In this document: positions 55,963 through 63,958 of the stretch, piece after piece
Layout of the letters: each line of letters begins with the position of its first letter
Numbering within the stretch: position 1 is the stretch's first letter
Origin: Streptacidiphilus sp. ASG 303
GTDB taxonomy: Bacteria > Actinomycetota > Actinomycetes > Streptomycetales > Streptomycetaceae
DNA: 64,000 nt
Direction of reading: 5' to 3'
Assembly (NCBI RefSeq): GCF_020991365.1
Contig: NZ_JAJLRA010000002.1
Coordinates: 124,001-188,000, forward strand
The notes under the pieces: model-generated
Told to the model about the DNA's origin: nothing
What the model saw: the letters and a program-made list of their open reading frames with translations, nothing else
The model's database searches: none
Program-made: the position numbers and the translations under genes

Positions 55963-57495
55963 TCAGCCAAGGTTGACCCAGACGGTCTTGTACTGGGTGT
56001 AGCTCTCCAGCGCCTCTGCGCCCTGTTCCCTCCCGTATCCGGAGGCCTTGTACCCGCCGAACGGAGCGTTGGGGTGGTACTTGTGCCAGGTGTTGAGCCA
56101 GACCGTGCCGGCCTTGATCCGGTCTGCCAGCCTCATGGCGCGGCCGAGGTCGGAGGTCTGGATTCCCGAGGCGAGGCCGTAGTCGGTGTCGTTGGCCAGC
56201 CGGACGGCCTCGTCCTCGCCGTCGAAGGGGATGACCGGTACCACGGGCCCGAAGATCTCCTCCCGGCTGATCCTGAGGTCGTTGGTCGCGTCCGCGAAGA
56301 CCGTCGCCTCGATGAACAGCCCCTTGCCGTCGATCTTGGGTGCGTTGCCGCCGGCGACGAGGCGCGCCGGGCTTTCCTTTCCCGCCTCCACGTATCCGAG
56401 GATCTTGTCGTACTCAGGCCGGGTGGCGATCGGGCCGAGCTGGGTGGCGGGATCGAGCGGGTCGCCGAGGACTGCGTCCCGTGCCATGGCGGCGAACCTT
56501 TCGACGAATTCGTCGTAGATCGGTTGCTCGACCAGGATCCGGGAGCCGGCCACGCACACCTCGCCCTTGTTCCAGAAGATCCCCCAGAACGCGGCTTGCA
56601 GGGCGGCATCCATGTCGGCATCGGCGAAGACGATGTTGGGGCTCTTGCCGCCGAGTTCCATCGTCTGGTGCTTGATCGTGGCAGCGCCGTTCCGGATCAG
56701 GTTCTGACCGACCGAGGTGGAGCCGGTGAATGCGATTTTCTCCACCTTCCTGGACTTCACCAGGGCGTCGCCCACCGCTCCCCCGGGGCCGGTGATCAGG
56801 TTGTACGCCCCGTCGGGCACGCCGGCGTCGAGGGCGACCTGGGCGAGGGCGAGGGCGGTGAGCGGTGTGTCCGAAGCAGGCTTGTGGACGACGACGTTGC
56901 CTGCGGCCAGCGCAGGGGCGACCTTGGAGCAGGTCAGGGCGAGCGGGAAGTTCCAGGGGGTGATGGCGCCGATCACGCCGAGCGGTTCGCGCCTGGTGAG
57001 GACACGGATGGTGGGCTCGTACGTTGTGCGGTAGCTGCCGTCCATGTGCGCCATGGCTTGCCCGGCGAAGAACCGGAAGAGCCCGGAGCAGTGAGGCATG
57101 ATGATCGTTCGGAAATCCGTGTACGGCATGCCCATGTCCATGGCCTCGCGAAGCGCGAAATCGTCGGCGCGTTCGTCGAGGAGGTCGGCCATCCTGAAGA
57201 GGATCCTTGCGCGTTCCTCATGCCCCATCCGCCCCCAGGGGCCCTCCTCGAATGCGGTGCGGGCGGCATCGATCGCACGTTCCGCGTCGGCTGCGGAAGC
57301 CCGTTGAACATGAGTGATCGACTCTTCTGTCGTCGGATCCACCACGTTCATGGTCTCGCCGTCGGCGGCGTCGACCCATCGGCCGTCGATCAGCAGCTTT
57401 CCAGGGGGGATGGGCATGCGTCGCGGTCGCGACGAGCGCTCTCCGATTTCACGAGGATGCGCCAGGTTTTCACGCGGGGCGGTCTCTTGAGACAT
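55963..57495 (-). CDS. NAD(P)-dependent aldehyde dehydrogenase
   Basis: 510 residues from ATG 57495; an ATG at 57417 would give a more typical N-terminus (MPIPPGKLLIDGRWVD). TPWNFPLALTCSKVAPALAAGN, FTGSTSVGQNLI, the catalytic Glu in MELGGKSPN and the catalytic Cys in NKGEVCVAGSR are all present, with EEIFGPVVPV and PFGGYKASGYGRE. It oxidises an aldehyde to the acid; the subgroup resembles betaine/phenylacetaldehyde-type enzymes. Noticeably less GC-rich than the surrounding chromosome. Transcribed toward the reductase gene, 72 bases apart, so likely one operon. Confidence 0.93.
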   Translation of the reverse strand: MSQETAPRENLAHPREIGERSSRPRRMPIPPGKLLIDGRWVDAADGETMNVVDPTTEESITHVQRASAADAERAIDAARTAFEEGPWGRMGHEERARILFRMADLLDERADDFALREAMDMGMPYTDFRTIIMPHCSGLFRFFAGQAMAHMDGSYRTTYEPTIRVLTRREPLGVIGAITPWNFPLALTCSKVAPALAAGNVVVHKPASDTPLTALALAQVALDAGVPDGAYNLITGPGGAVGDALVKSRKVEKIAFTGSTSVGQNLIRNGAATIKHQTMELGGKSPNIVFADADMDAALQAAFWGIFWNKGEVCVAGSRILVEQPIYDEFVERFAAMARDAVLGDPLDPATQLGPIATRPEYDKILGYVEAGKESPARLVAGGNAPKIDGKGLFIEATVFADATNDLRISREEIFGPVVPVIPFDGEDEAVRLANDTDYGLASGIQTSDLGRAMRLADRIKAGTVWLNTWHKYHPNAPFGGYKASGYGREQGAEALESYTQYKTVWVNLG

Positions 57496-58099
57496 GAGAA
57501 GTATCCGTTCGCCGACCTTTGTTTCTGCGACGGCACAGTTCCCCCCTGCGGTCCGCCGATTCGGCAGATCGCCATCTAGCCCTTCATGAACGGTACTGCT
57601 CCTCCACCTCGGCATCAATCCGGGGTGAATGCCATCACGTGCAGTGCTCAGGGCCTGACCACAGGTCATACGGATTCGCCTTGCAGGGATATCGCGCTTC
57701 CCCCGGAGCAGGTGATCGATGAGTGGATCGACGCCCGGAAGGAGACAGGGGAGGAATGAATCCTCGGGCAGGCGGGCTTCCGGCCGGTGCGGAACGGAAT
57801 CGGCTCCGGGAGGGCCGGCCCGGCCACGGGGCGGGCCGCGGAGGGCTGCCGGGCGGGCCCGCCGAGCCGCCGCAGTGGTTGCTGAAGAGCTGCTCTCCGA
57901 GCCCGCTCCCGCTCCACCCGCACGGAACCGTTTCCGAGTCGACCGAACGCCCGGTGCGTGGGCAAGTGGGCTGCGTGCGGACCGAGCGGCACGCACGGCT
58001 CACGATCTCGGCTGCCGAGGGGCCGGCAAGGACGGTCCCGCATGGGCTCCGGTACGGGATGGGGGCAGTCCGACGGGGAAGCGGCGCTCCTGGGCGGCG
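57496..58099. other. 604-base low-coding stretch inside the element
   Basis: Contains the promoter region of the aldehyde dehydrogenase operon on the minus strand and one short ORF (57586-57759). From 57760 onward no frame looks coding on either strand. It is probably decayed element DNA lying between the operon and the integrase remnant. Confidence 0.5.
57586..57759 (+). CDS. possible 57-residue ORF in the element
   Basis: ATG to TGA, ending LPPEQVIDEWIDARKETGEE, an acidic amphipathic tail that looks protein-like. No ribosome binding site precedes the ATG and the N-terminal part (MNGTAPPPRHQSGVNAITCS) is not convincing. It could be the 3' remnant of a longer lost gene. Confidence 0.25.
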   Translation: MNGTAPPPRHQSGVNAITCSAQGLTTGHTDSPCRDIALPPEQVIDEWIDARKETGEE

Positions 58100-58264
58100 G
58101 TCGAGGAGTGGACGGGCGACCGGCTGCAGGGCGTGGGGGGTGTGTACTCTCAGGTCACGCGGGCGACGGAGCGACGGATCGCCGAGGATCTGCAAGGTAT
58201 GCGGGAGAAGCCACAGGACGACGCGGGGAGACGATCTCCCGCTCCTCTCCCGGTTGATCTACGG
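58100..58264 (+). pseudogene. tyrosine integrase, C-terminal remnant
   Basis: In one frame this reads VEEWTGDRLQGVGG, then VYSQVTRATERRIAEDLQGMREK, then GRRSPAPLPVDLR. That follows the end of actinobacterial tyrosine recombinases, where a GHR-type His box is followed by the catalytic Tyr in YSHVT, an MxxRIxxxL helix, and a Ser/Pro tail. Here the His positions are Asp and Gln and nothing upstream continues the fold, so it is a truncated, inactive piece. It ends about 50 bases before the right 26-bp repeat, where an integrase gene is expected. Confidence 0.5.
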
Positions 58265-58314
58265 GTGGTGCGGTTTTGGCAGGTCAGAGGGTCAGGGGTC
58301 TCTCCCCCGTTGCG

Positions 58315-58340
58315 ATCCACTGCATCACCCAGCAGCAGCC
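58315..58340 (+). repeat. attR-like copy of the 26-bp direct repeat
   Basis: Identical to 54961-54986. Read in the deiminase frame it encodes IHCITQQQ and continues PRT to a stop at 58348-58350, which overlaps the tetR GTG. This is therefore the displaced original 3' end of aguA. Confidence 0.9.
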
Positions 58341-58346
58341 CAGGAC

Positions 58347-59057
58347 GTGAGCGCCGACCCGCCGCCGGGCCCGGGCGCATCCGGCCCGGCAGGTCCCCCC
58401 GGGCCGGACGCACCGGGCGGGCCGGACGCACCGGACGCGGCCGGCGGACGGCCCCCCGGCCGGGGCAGGGCCCGGCGGGCGGCGCTGCCCCGCGAGCAGG
58501 TGCTGGCGGCCGCCATGGCCGCGATCGCCGAGCACGGCCTCGCGGGGCTGACCATGGCCGCCCTCGGCCGGCAGGTGGGGATGAGCGGCGGCCACCTCCT
58601 CTACTACTTCGGCAGCAAGGACCGGCTGCTGCTGGAGACGCTGCGCTGGAGCGAGGAGCAGCTGGGCGGGCAGCGCCGCGAGGTGCTGGCCCGCCCCGGG
58701 ACGTCCGCGCGGGAGCGGCTCGCCGCCTACGCGGACCTGTACCTGCCCGACGGGCCCGGGGACCCGCGCTGGACCCTGTGGATCGAGGTCTGGGGCCGGT
58801 CCCTCGCCGACGCCGGGATCCGGGGCGCGCAGCCCGACGTCGAGGAGCCCTGGCACCGCGACCTGGTGGCGCTGCTGCGGGAGGGCGCGGCCGCCGGGGA
58901 GTTCGGACCGGTGGACGCCGAGGCGGCCGCGGTGCGGATCAGGGCGCTGCTCGACGGCTTCTCCACGCCGATCGCCGTCGGGCTGCCGGGCGTGCGGCGG
59001 GAGGAGTCGCTGGCGCACGTGGCCGCGGTGCTCGACCGGCTGCTGGCCGCCGGCTGA
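58347..59057 (+). CDS. TetR family transcriptional regulator
   Basis: 236 residues from a GTG overlapping the relic aguA stop (GTGA), with CCAGGAC upstream. A ~48-residue Pro/Gly/Asp-rich leader precedes the helix-turn-helix LPREQVLAAAMAAIAEHGLAGLTMAALGRQVGMSGGHLLYYFGSKDRLLLETL. The C-terminal domain (WTLWIEVWGRSLADAGIR; AVRIRALLDGFSTPIAVGLPG) resembles the BetI/TetR_C_6 type. The overlap shows it was once the last gene of the ureAB-ureC-aguA transcript; the inserted element has since cut it off from that promoter. Confidence 0.92.
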   Translation: MSADPPPGPGASGPAGPPGPDAPGGPDAPDAAGGRPPGRGRARRAALPREQVLAAAMAAIAEHGLAGLTMAALGRQVGMSGGHLLYYFGSKDRLLLETLRWSEEQLGGQRREVLARPGTSARERLAAYADLYLPDGPGDPRWTLWIEVWGRSLADAGIRGAQPDVEEPWHRDLVALLREGAAAGEFGPVDAEAAAVRIRALLDGFSTPIAVGLPGVRREESLAHVAAVLDRLLAAG

Positions 59058-59144
59058 GGGGCCCGGGCCGCGGTGCGGGCCCGCGGGGCGGGTCCGGTAC
59101 CGCGGCCCGGGCGGCGGGCGGGCCGCCGCGCTCCGGGCGGCGGG

Positions 59145-61202
59145 TCAGCCGGCCCAGAACACGGCGGCGGCGCGGTCGCCCGCGTAGCCCTTGGCCCGCA
59201 CCTGGAGCTGCCGCAGGAAGTCCACCGTGCCCGGCGGGTGCGGCTGCGACCAGTGGTCCGCGAGGAAGCGGGCCACGGCCGGCTCCTCCCGGACCGGTTC
59301 GGCGAGGCCCTCCGTCGCCAGCATCAGCACGTCGCCCGGGGAGGCGGTGACGAGCCGGAACCGGAACGCGGGGTCGGGCGGCGCGGCGCCCTCCCGCCCG
59401 TCCGGGTGCGGGTCGTGGAGCAGGCGCGCCCCGTAGGCGTCCACCCAGTGCCCGCGGCGCAGCAGGAAGAGGCCGCCGGGGCCGGTCCCGAAGCAGACCC
59501 GGTCGCCGACGGAGGGGTCCAGCGGGACCAGGACGCAGTGCAGCGCCCCCGCGTCCGCCTCCGGGCCCGCAGCCGCGCCCCCCGCCGGGCACGGCGGCGC
59601 GGCGTCCTCACGAGGGCGGCGCGGGTCGGCCGGTGCAGCCGGCTCCGGGTCCGGGTCCGGGTCCGCCGGGCGCAGCTGCTGGGCGGCACGGGCGACCAGC
59701 CGCTGCAGGCCGAAGCGCAGGCCGTCGCGCACGCCGCCGCGGAGGTCCGCGACGAGTTCGGCGCGGCTGCGGCCCAGCGCCGCCGCCAGGTGGCGGCACG
59801 CCTGGACGGCCGCCGTCGGCGGGGTGCCCGCGCCGCGGGGGGCGCCGGCCACCAGCGCGACCAGCACGCTGTCCGGACCCTCGCCGAAGCGCGCCACGAG
59901 CAGGGCGTCCCGGCGCGGCTCCCCGCGGTAGCGGGCCGAGTCGCCGCGCACGGCGGCCGCCCGCAGGGTGAGGGAGCCGTAGCCGGCGCCCTCGACGACG
60001 GTGTCCGGGACCAGGTCGCCGAGGCCTTCGGGGTCGGCCGGGGGCAGGGCGGACGGCTCGGCGTCGTAGGTGGGGGGCCGGTCGCCCACGTGCGGCAGCG
60101 GCGGGCCCGGCCGCGGGGCAGAGGGGCGGTCGCCCGGGTCCGGTCCGGTTCGGGGGGCGGCGGGGGCGGCGGGCGGTGCGGGCACGGCGGAGGACGGGCG
60201 GGGAGCCGAGGAAAGGGCGGTGGCGGCCGCCTCCGGAGGCGCGGGATGCGGCTGCGGGTCCGGCGGCGGGACCGTCCGCGGGTCCGGCGGCAGGTCCGTC
60301 CGCGGGTCCGGCGGCAGGTCCGTCCGCGGATCCAGCGGCGGGGCTCCCCCGTCGGCGGGGCGCGGAAGCGGGGCCCGCAGGTCCGGCGGCGGCGCGGCCG
60401 GTCGAGGCGGGACGGCCGGTCGCGGCGGCGCCGCGCGGGTGCCGTCGTCGGGCCGGACAGCGCCCACGGCCCCGGGCGGTGCCGCCTCCGGGTCCGGCGG
60501 AGAAGGTGCCTCCGGCAGGGGTGCACCGGCGGTGGGCGGCACCGCGGCCTCCGGACCGCCGACGCCGTGCCCGGACTGCGGCGGCGGACCGCTCCCGGGC
60601 TCGGCGGTCCGGACGGGCTCCGCGGTCCGGACGGGCTCCGGGCCGCCGGGCCCAGGGCTCACGGACTCGGGCCTCACGGGCTCGGGGCCGGCGGACTCAG
60701 GACTCACCGACTCGGGGCCCACGGGCTCGGGGCCCACGGGCTCGGGGCCGGCGGACTCAGGACTCACCGACTCGGGGCCCACGGGGTCCGGGGCTGCGCC
60801 CCGCGGGTCCGGCGCCCCTGCGGGAGGACGCTGACCGGGCAGGACGGACGTGCGGGCCGCGGGCGCCCCCTCCGCGATGACGCCCTGGGCGGCCGCGAAC
60901 CAGTCGTCCAGCGGGTCCGGTGCCGGAGCGGCGCCCGCGTCGCCCGCGTCGCCGCGCTCCGCACGTCCGGGGTCCTCGTCCCCCCGCTCCGCCGGGTCGC
61001 CGTCGCCGGGCCCCGCCGCGCCCGCCGGTCCGTCCCGCTCCTCGGCGATGACCCCCCACGCCGTGTCGAACCAGTCGTCCACCGTCCCCGTGCCGGGCGG
61101 GGAGCCGGGCATGTCGGGGGCGGTGTCCCGGGGCCCCTGGTAGACGGACTGCCACCACGCGTCCTCGGCACCGTCCCGGGGCGTCGTGCCCTGGCTGCTC
61201 AT
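59145..61202 (-). CDS. PP2C-like protein with repetitive N-terminus, catalytic residues degenerate
   Basis: 685 residues from ATG 61202. The N-terminal part carries the motif DDWFxxAxGVIAE twice (TVDDWFDTAWGVIAEE; PLDDWFAAAQGVIAEG). Then come ~250 residues of Pro/Glu/Ser repeats, including a 20-residue unit (GPESVSPESAGPEPVGPEPV) and DPRTDLPP units. The C-terminal ~300 residues are PP2C-like (RRDALLVARFGEGPDSVLVALVAGAPRG; VLMLATEGLAEPV; GDRAAAVFWAG). Where active PP2Cs have a DG in the first motif, TDG and a terminal DD, this has AG, TEG and none. Likely a binding or scaffold protein. Confidence 0.78.
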   Translation of the reverse strand: MSSQGTTPRDGAEDAWWQSVYQGPRDTAPDMPGSPPGTGTVDDWFDTAWGVIAEERDGPAGAAGPGDGDPAERGDEDPGRAERGDAGDAGAAPAPDPLDDWFAAAQGVIAEGAPAARTSVLPGQRPPAGAPDPRGAAPDPVGPESVSPESAGPEPVGPEPVGPESVSPESAGPEPVRPESVSPGPGGPEPVRTAEPVRTAEPGSGPPPQSGHGVGGPEAAVPPTAGAPLPEAPSPPDPEAAPPGAVGAVRPDDGTRAAPPRPAVPPRPAAPPPDLRAPLPRPADGGAPPLDPRTDLPPDPRTDLPPDPRTVPPPDPQPHPAPPEAAATALSSAPRPSSAVPAPPAAPAAPRTGPDPGDRPSAPRPGPPLPHVGDRPPTYDAEPSALPPADPEGLGDLVPDTVVEGAGYGSLTLRAAAVRGDSARYRGEPRRDALLVARFGEGPDSVLVALVAGAPRGAGTPPTAAVQACRHLAAALGRSRAELVADLRGGVRDGLRFGLQRLVARAAQQLRPADPDPDPEPAAPADPRRPREDAAPPCPAGGAAAGPEADAGALHCVLVPLDPSVGDRVCFGTGPGGLFLLRRGHWVDAYGARLLHDPHPDGREGAAPPDPAFRFRLVTASPGDVLMLATEGLAEPVREEPAVARFLADHWSQPHPPGTVDFLRQLQVRAKGYAGDRAAAVFWAG
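60675..60785. repeat. 51-nt identical direct repeat with 60-nt period, inside a gene
   Basis: 60675-60725 and 60735-60785 are identical. Both lie in the PP2C-like gene and encode the Pro/Glu/Ser linker. Within them a 15-base unit (GGGCCCACGGGCTCG) is itself repeated. Confidence 0.9.
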
Positions 61203-61501
61203 CGTCGCTCCCCTCCACCGGTCCTCGGACCGTCCCGGCGCGGGGCCGTGCCGCCGCCGGGAGCTCTCGACCGGTCGCCGGACTGCGGCGGCCCGCCGGT
61301 CATTGTCGCCGAGCCGGACCGCCCGCGCGGGGCGATGTACCGGATTGGGCGGCCGTGAGTCCGGCTGCCGCCACTGGCACCGATCGCACGTGATCGAACA
61401 TGATGGGCACCGGACGCCCCGGCCGCACGGCCGGAACCGTCCCGGCACCACGCACGGTCTTCGGCACGCGGGTGCCGGGGACCGCGATTCAAGGGGGTCG
61501 A

Positions 61502-62578
61502 GTGCTCGGCTTCGTCGGACTGGACGACCGTGAGGAGAGCGCCTACCGCGCACTGGTCGGTGTCGGCGCGGCAGCCGCGCCGGAGCTGGCCAGACGCCTG
61601 GGCGCAGCCGAGGACGAGATAGCCGTGGCGCTGCGCAGACTGGAGCGGCGCGGTCTGGCGGCGCCGTCGCCCGGGCGGCCGGAGCGGTACGTGGCGGCCC
61701 CGCCGGCGGTGGCCCTGGGCGCCCTGCTCTCGCAGCGCCGGCACGAGCTGGACCAGGTGGAGCTGGCGGTCTCGGCGCTCGCCCGGGAGTACCGGGTGGG
61801 CGCGGCGGACATGGCGGCGCACGACCTGATGGAGGTCGTGACGGGCCGGGAGGGGGTGCGGCACCGCTTCGAGCAGCTGCAGCTCGGGGCCCGCGAGGAG
61901 GTGCTGGCCATGGTGACGGCGAGGCCGATGGCGGTCACCGGCCGGGAGAACACCGCCGAGGAGCGCGCGGTCGAGCGGGGCGTGTCGTACCGGGTCGTCG
62001 TGGAGCGCGGCATGCTGGACCGCCCCGGGGGCCTGCTGGAGCTGTCGGCGGCCCTGGGCCGCGACGAGCAGGTCCGGCTGGTCGACTCGGTCCCCTCGAA
62101 GCTGGTGGTGGCGGACCGCTCGGTGGCGCTGGTCCCGCTGACCGGCGGTTCGGCGTCGGCGGTGCCGTCCGCGCTGGTGGTGCACGCGAGCGGCCTCCTG
62201 GAGGCCCTGGTGGGGCTCTTCGAGTCGGTGTGGGAGCAGGCGAGGCCGGTGCGGCTGGAGGGCGGCACGGCCGAGGTGTCCGACCCGGAGGGGCCGGACG
62301 ACACCGACCTGCGGATCCTGTCGCTGCTGCTGGCCGGCCTGACCGACAGCAGTGTGGCCAAGCAGCTGGACCTGGGGCTGCGCACGGTGCAGCGTCGGGT
62401 GAAGCGGCTGATGGACCTGGCCGCCGTCTCGACCAGGATGCAGCTGGGGTGGCACGCCTACGAGCGGGGATGGGTCCATCGGCAGCAGCCCGCGCAGTCG
62501 GACGAGGCGCTGCGGGGCCCGGAGGTGGGGGTGCGGGATCCGTCTCACACCCGACCCCTCACCCGTTCGGCTGATTAA
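61502..62578 (+). CDS. TrmB/LuxR-type transcriptional regulator
   Basis: 358 residues from a GTG with AAGGGGG upstream. The N-terminal winged helix LGFVGLDDREESAYRALVGVGAAAAPELARRLGAAEDEIAVALRRLERRGL is TrmB-like. The middle (residues ~90-255) resembles the phospholipase-D-like sensor of this group. The C-terminal DTDLRILSLLLAGLTDSSVAKQLDLGLRTVQRRVKRLM is a LuxR-type helix-turn-helix. Such dual-HTH regulators are numerous in streptomycetes and often orphan. Divergent from the PP2C-like gene; the target is unknown. Confidence 0.88.
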   Translation: MLGFVGLDDREESAYRALVGVGAAAAPELARRLGAAEDEIAVALRRLERRGLAAPSPGRPERYVAAPPAVALGALLSQRRHELDQVELAVSALAREYRVGAADMAAHDLMEVVTGREGVRHRFEQLQLGAREEVLAMVTARPMAVTGRENTAEERAVERGVSYRVVVERGMLDRPGGLLELSAALGRDEQVRLVDSVPSKLVVADRSVALVPLTGGSASAVPSALVVHASGLLEALVGLFESVWEQARPVRLEGGTAEVSDPEGPDDTDLRILSLLLAGLTDSSVAKQLDLGLRTVQRRVKRLMDLAAVSTRMQLGWHAYERGWVHRQQPAQSDEALRGPEVGVRDPSHTRPLTRSAD

Positions 62579-62581
62579 TAT
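62576..62581 (+). promoter_or_regulatory. -10 element of a probably leaderless transcript
   Basis: TAATAT, rare in DNA of this composition, ends six bases before the ATG at 62588, so transcription should start at or beside the initiation codon. No ribosome binding site is present. The -35 region is poor. Confidence 0.5.
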
Positions 62582-62587
62582 GTGCGC

Positions 62588-63154
62588 ATGACCGTCTCCG
62601 TCCCCGTGCCCCGCCCGGCGCGGTCGGCCCCCCGGCCGACCCGGCCGGTGCGGACCCCGTGGACGGCGACGGCGTCGGGGACGGTGCGGGCCCTGCGCGC
62701 CCTGCTCCTGGCCGTGCTGGTCGTCCTGGCCGCGCCCGCGGTCTCCTCGTACGCGGCGGCCTCCCCCGTCGGCCTGCCCCCGGCGGTGGCCGCGCACCAC
62801 GGCAGCGCCCCGCACCCCGCCGCCGTCCCGCAGCACGGCCCCGCTGCCGCGCACACCGGACCGGCCGCCCGCCAGGGGCCGACGGCGACGCACGCCCCCG
62901 CGGGGCCGCACCAGGACGGCCCCGCCCTGTGCCCCGTGTACGGGAGCGGAGGCGTCCCCGGCAGCGGCTGCTCCAGCCACCAGCACTGCCTGCAGGACGC
63001 GGTCCTGCCCGGCGGTCCGCCGCCGTGCCCGGCGGCGCCGGTCCTCGCGAGGCCGCTCGCGCCGCCTGCGGCGCCGGCCTCGGAGCGGCGCGGGCCGCTT
63101 CCCGGCAGCGACCGGGCCCCCGACCTCCATCTGCTCCAGGTCCAGCGGAACTGA
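62588..63154 (+). CDS. small exported His/Cys-rich protein
   Basis: 188 residues. A basic start and hydrophobic segment (RALRALLLAVLVVLAAPAVSSYA, about residues 36-58) form a signal peptide or anchor. The mature part is rich in His (VAAHHGSAPHPAAVPQHGP) and has four Cys (LCPVYGSGGVPGSGCSSHQHCLQDA; PPCPA). It precedes a DUF3105 gene. His/Cys content and this neighbourhood suggest a metal role, perhaps copper, but no family was recognised. An in-frame GTG at 62582 is an alternative start. Confidence 0.6.
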   Translation: MTVSVPVPRPARSAPRPTRPVRTPWTATASGTVRALRALLLAVLVVLAAPAVSSYAAASPVGLPPAVAAHHGSAPHPAAVPQHGPAAAHTGPAARQGPTATHAPAGPHQDGPALCPVYGSGGVPGSGCSSHQHCLQDAVLPGGPPPCPAAPVLARPLAPPAAPASERRGPLPGSDRAPDLHLLQVQRN

Positions 63155-63265
63155 GCGGAACCCTCCCGGCCGCGCGCCCTGCCGCGTCCGGGCCGGTGCG
63201 GCGTCCCCACGGGACGCCGGGCCACCTGTCGACACCCCTCCGTGCACACAGAGAAGGACACATCC

Positions 63266-63958
63266 ATGGGTTCCGCTTCCAAGCAGGCCGCGGCCGCGCG
63301 CAGAGCGCGCATCGAGCAGCTGCGGCAGGAGGAGAAGCGCCGCGAGCGCCGCAACAAGGTGATCGCCTTCACGGCGGCCGGCGTGGTGCTGGCGGGCATG
63401 GTGGGCGGCGGCATCTGGATCGTCACCGACGCCAACAGCAAGGACGACGCCAAGAAGGCGCAGGCCGCCGCCTCGGCCTCCGCCCAGGCCGCGGCCAGGC
63501 AGGCGGCCGCGAAGACGGACATCCCCGGCGTGCGGACCTGGAAGAACCTCACCTTCAACCACGTCACCAAGAAGGTGGCCTACCCCATGACGCCGCCGGT
63601 CGGCGGCGACCACAACCCGCAGTGGCTGGACTGCGAGGGCAAGGTCTACGACAAGCCGGTGCCGAACGAGAACGCGGTGCACTCCCTGGAGCACGGCGCC
63701 GTCTGGGTCACCTACAACGGCAAGGCCACGCCGGCCGACATCAAGACCCTGTCCTCCAAGGTCTCCACCACGCCGTACTCCTTCATGAGCCCGTACCCCG
63801 ACGAGAAGGGCACCGTCACGCTCTCCGCCTGGGGCACCCAGCTGACCGTGGACAGCGCCAAGGACCCGCGGGTGAACCAGTTCTTCCTCAAGTACGTCCA
63901 GGGACCGCAGACCCGTGAGCCCGGCGCGTCCTGCAGCGACGTCGGGGTCATGCCGTGA
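63266..63958 (+). CDS. DUF3105 membrane-anchored protein
   Basis: 230 residues from ATG 63266 with GAGAAGGA upstream. A basic N-terminus (EEKRRERRNKVIAFTAAGVVLAGMVGGGIWIV) with one transmembrane helix is followed by an Ala/Lys spacer and the DUF3105 domain: PPVGGDHNPQWLDCEGKVYDKPVPNENAVHSLEHGAVWVTYNG, then MSPYPDEKGTVTLSAWGTQL and a terminal GASCSDVG. The conserved DHN, Cys, HSLEHG and terminal Cys suggest metal or redox chemistry outside the membrane. Overlaps the next gene by GTGA, so co-translated with it. Confidence 0.88.
   Translation: MGSASKQAAAARRARIEQLRQEEKRRERRNKVIAFTAAGVVLAGMVGGGIWIVTDANSKDDAKKAQAAASASAQAAARQAAAKTDIPGVRTWKNLTFNHVTKKVAYPMTPPVGGDHNPQWLDCEGKVYDKPVPNENAVHSLEHGAVWVTYNGKATPADIKTLSSKVSTTPYSFMSPYPDEKGTVTLSAWGTQLTVDSAKDPRVNQFFLKYVQGPQTREPGASCSDVGVMP

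Larger units (their letters stand above)
54961..58340. mobile_element. decayed integrative element in the 3' end of aguA
   Basis: The span is bounded by an identical 26-bp direct repeat, 54961-54986 and 58315-58340. At the left copy it is part of the working aguA gene (ends QQQPKA). At the right copy the same frame reads IHCITQQQPRT and stops, and that stop overlaps the tetR start. This is the attL/attR pattern of site-specific insertion that restores the target gene's 3' end. The interior is less GC-rich and carries two metabolic genes and an integrase-like remnant next to the right repeat. No intact integrase or transfer gene remains. Confidence 0.7.
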
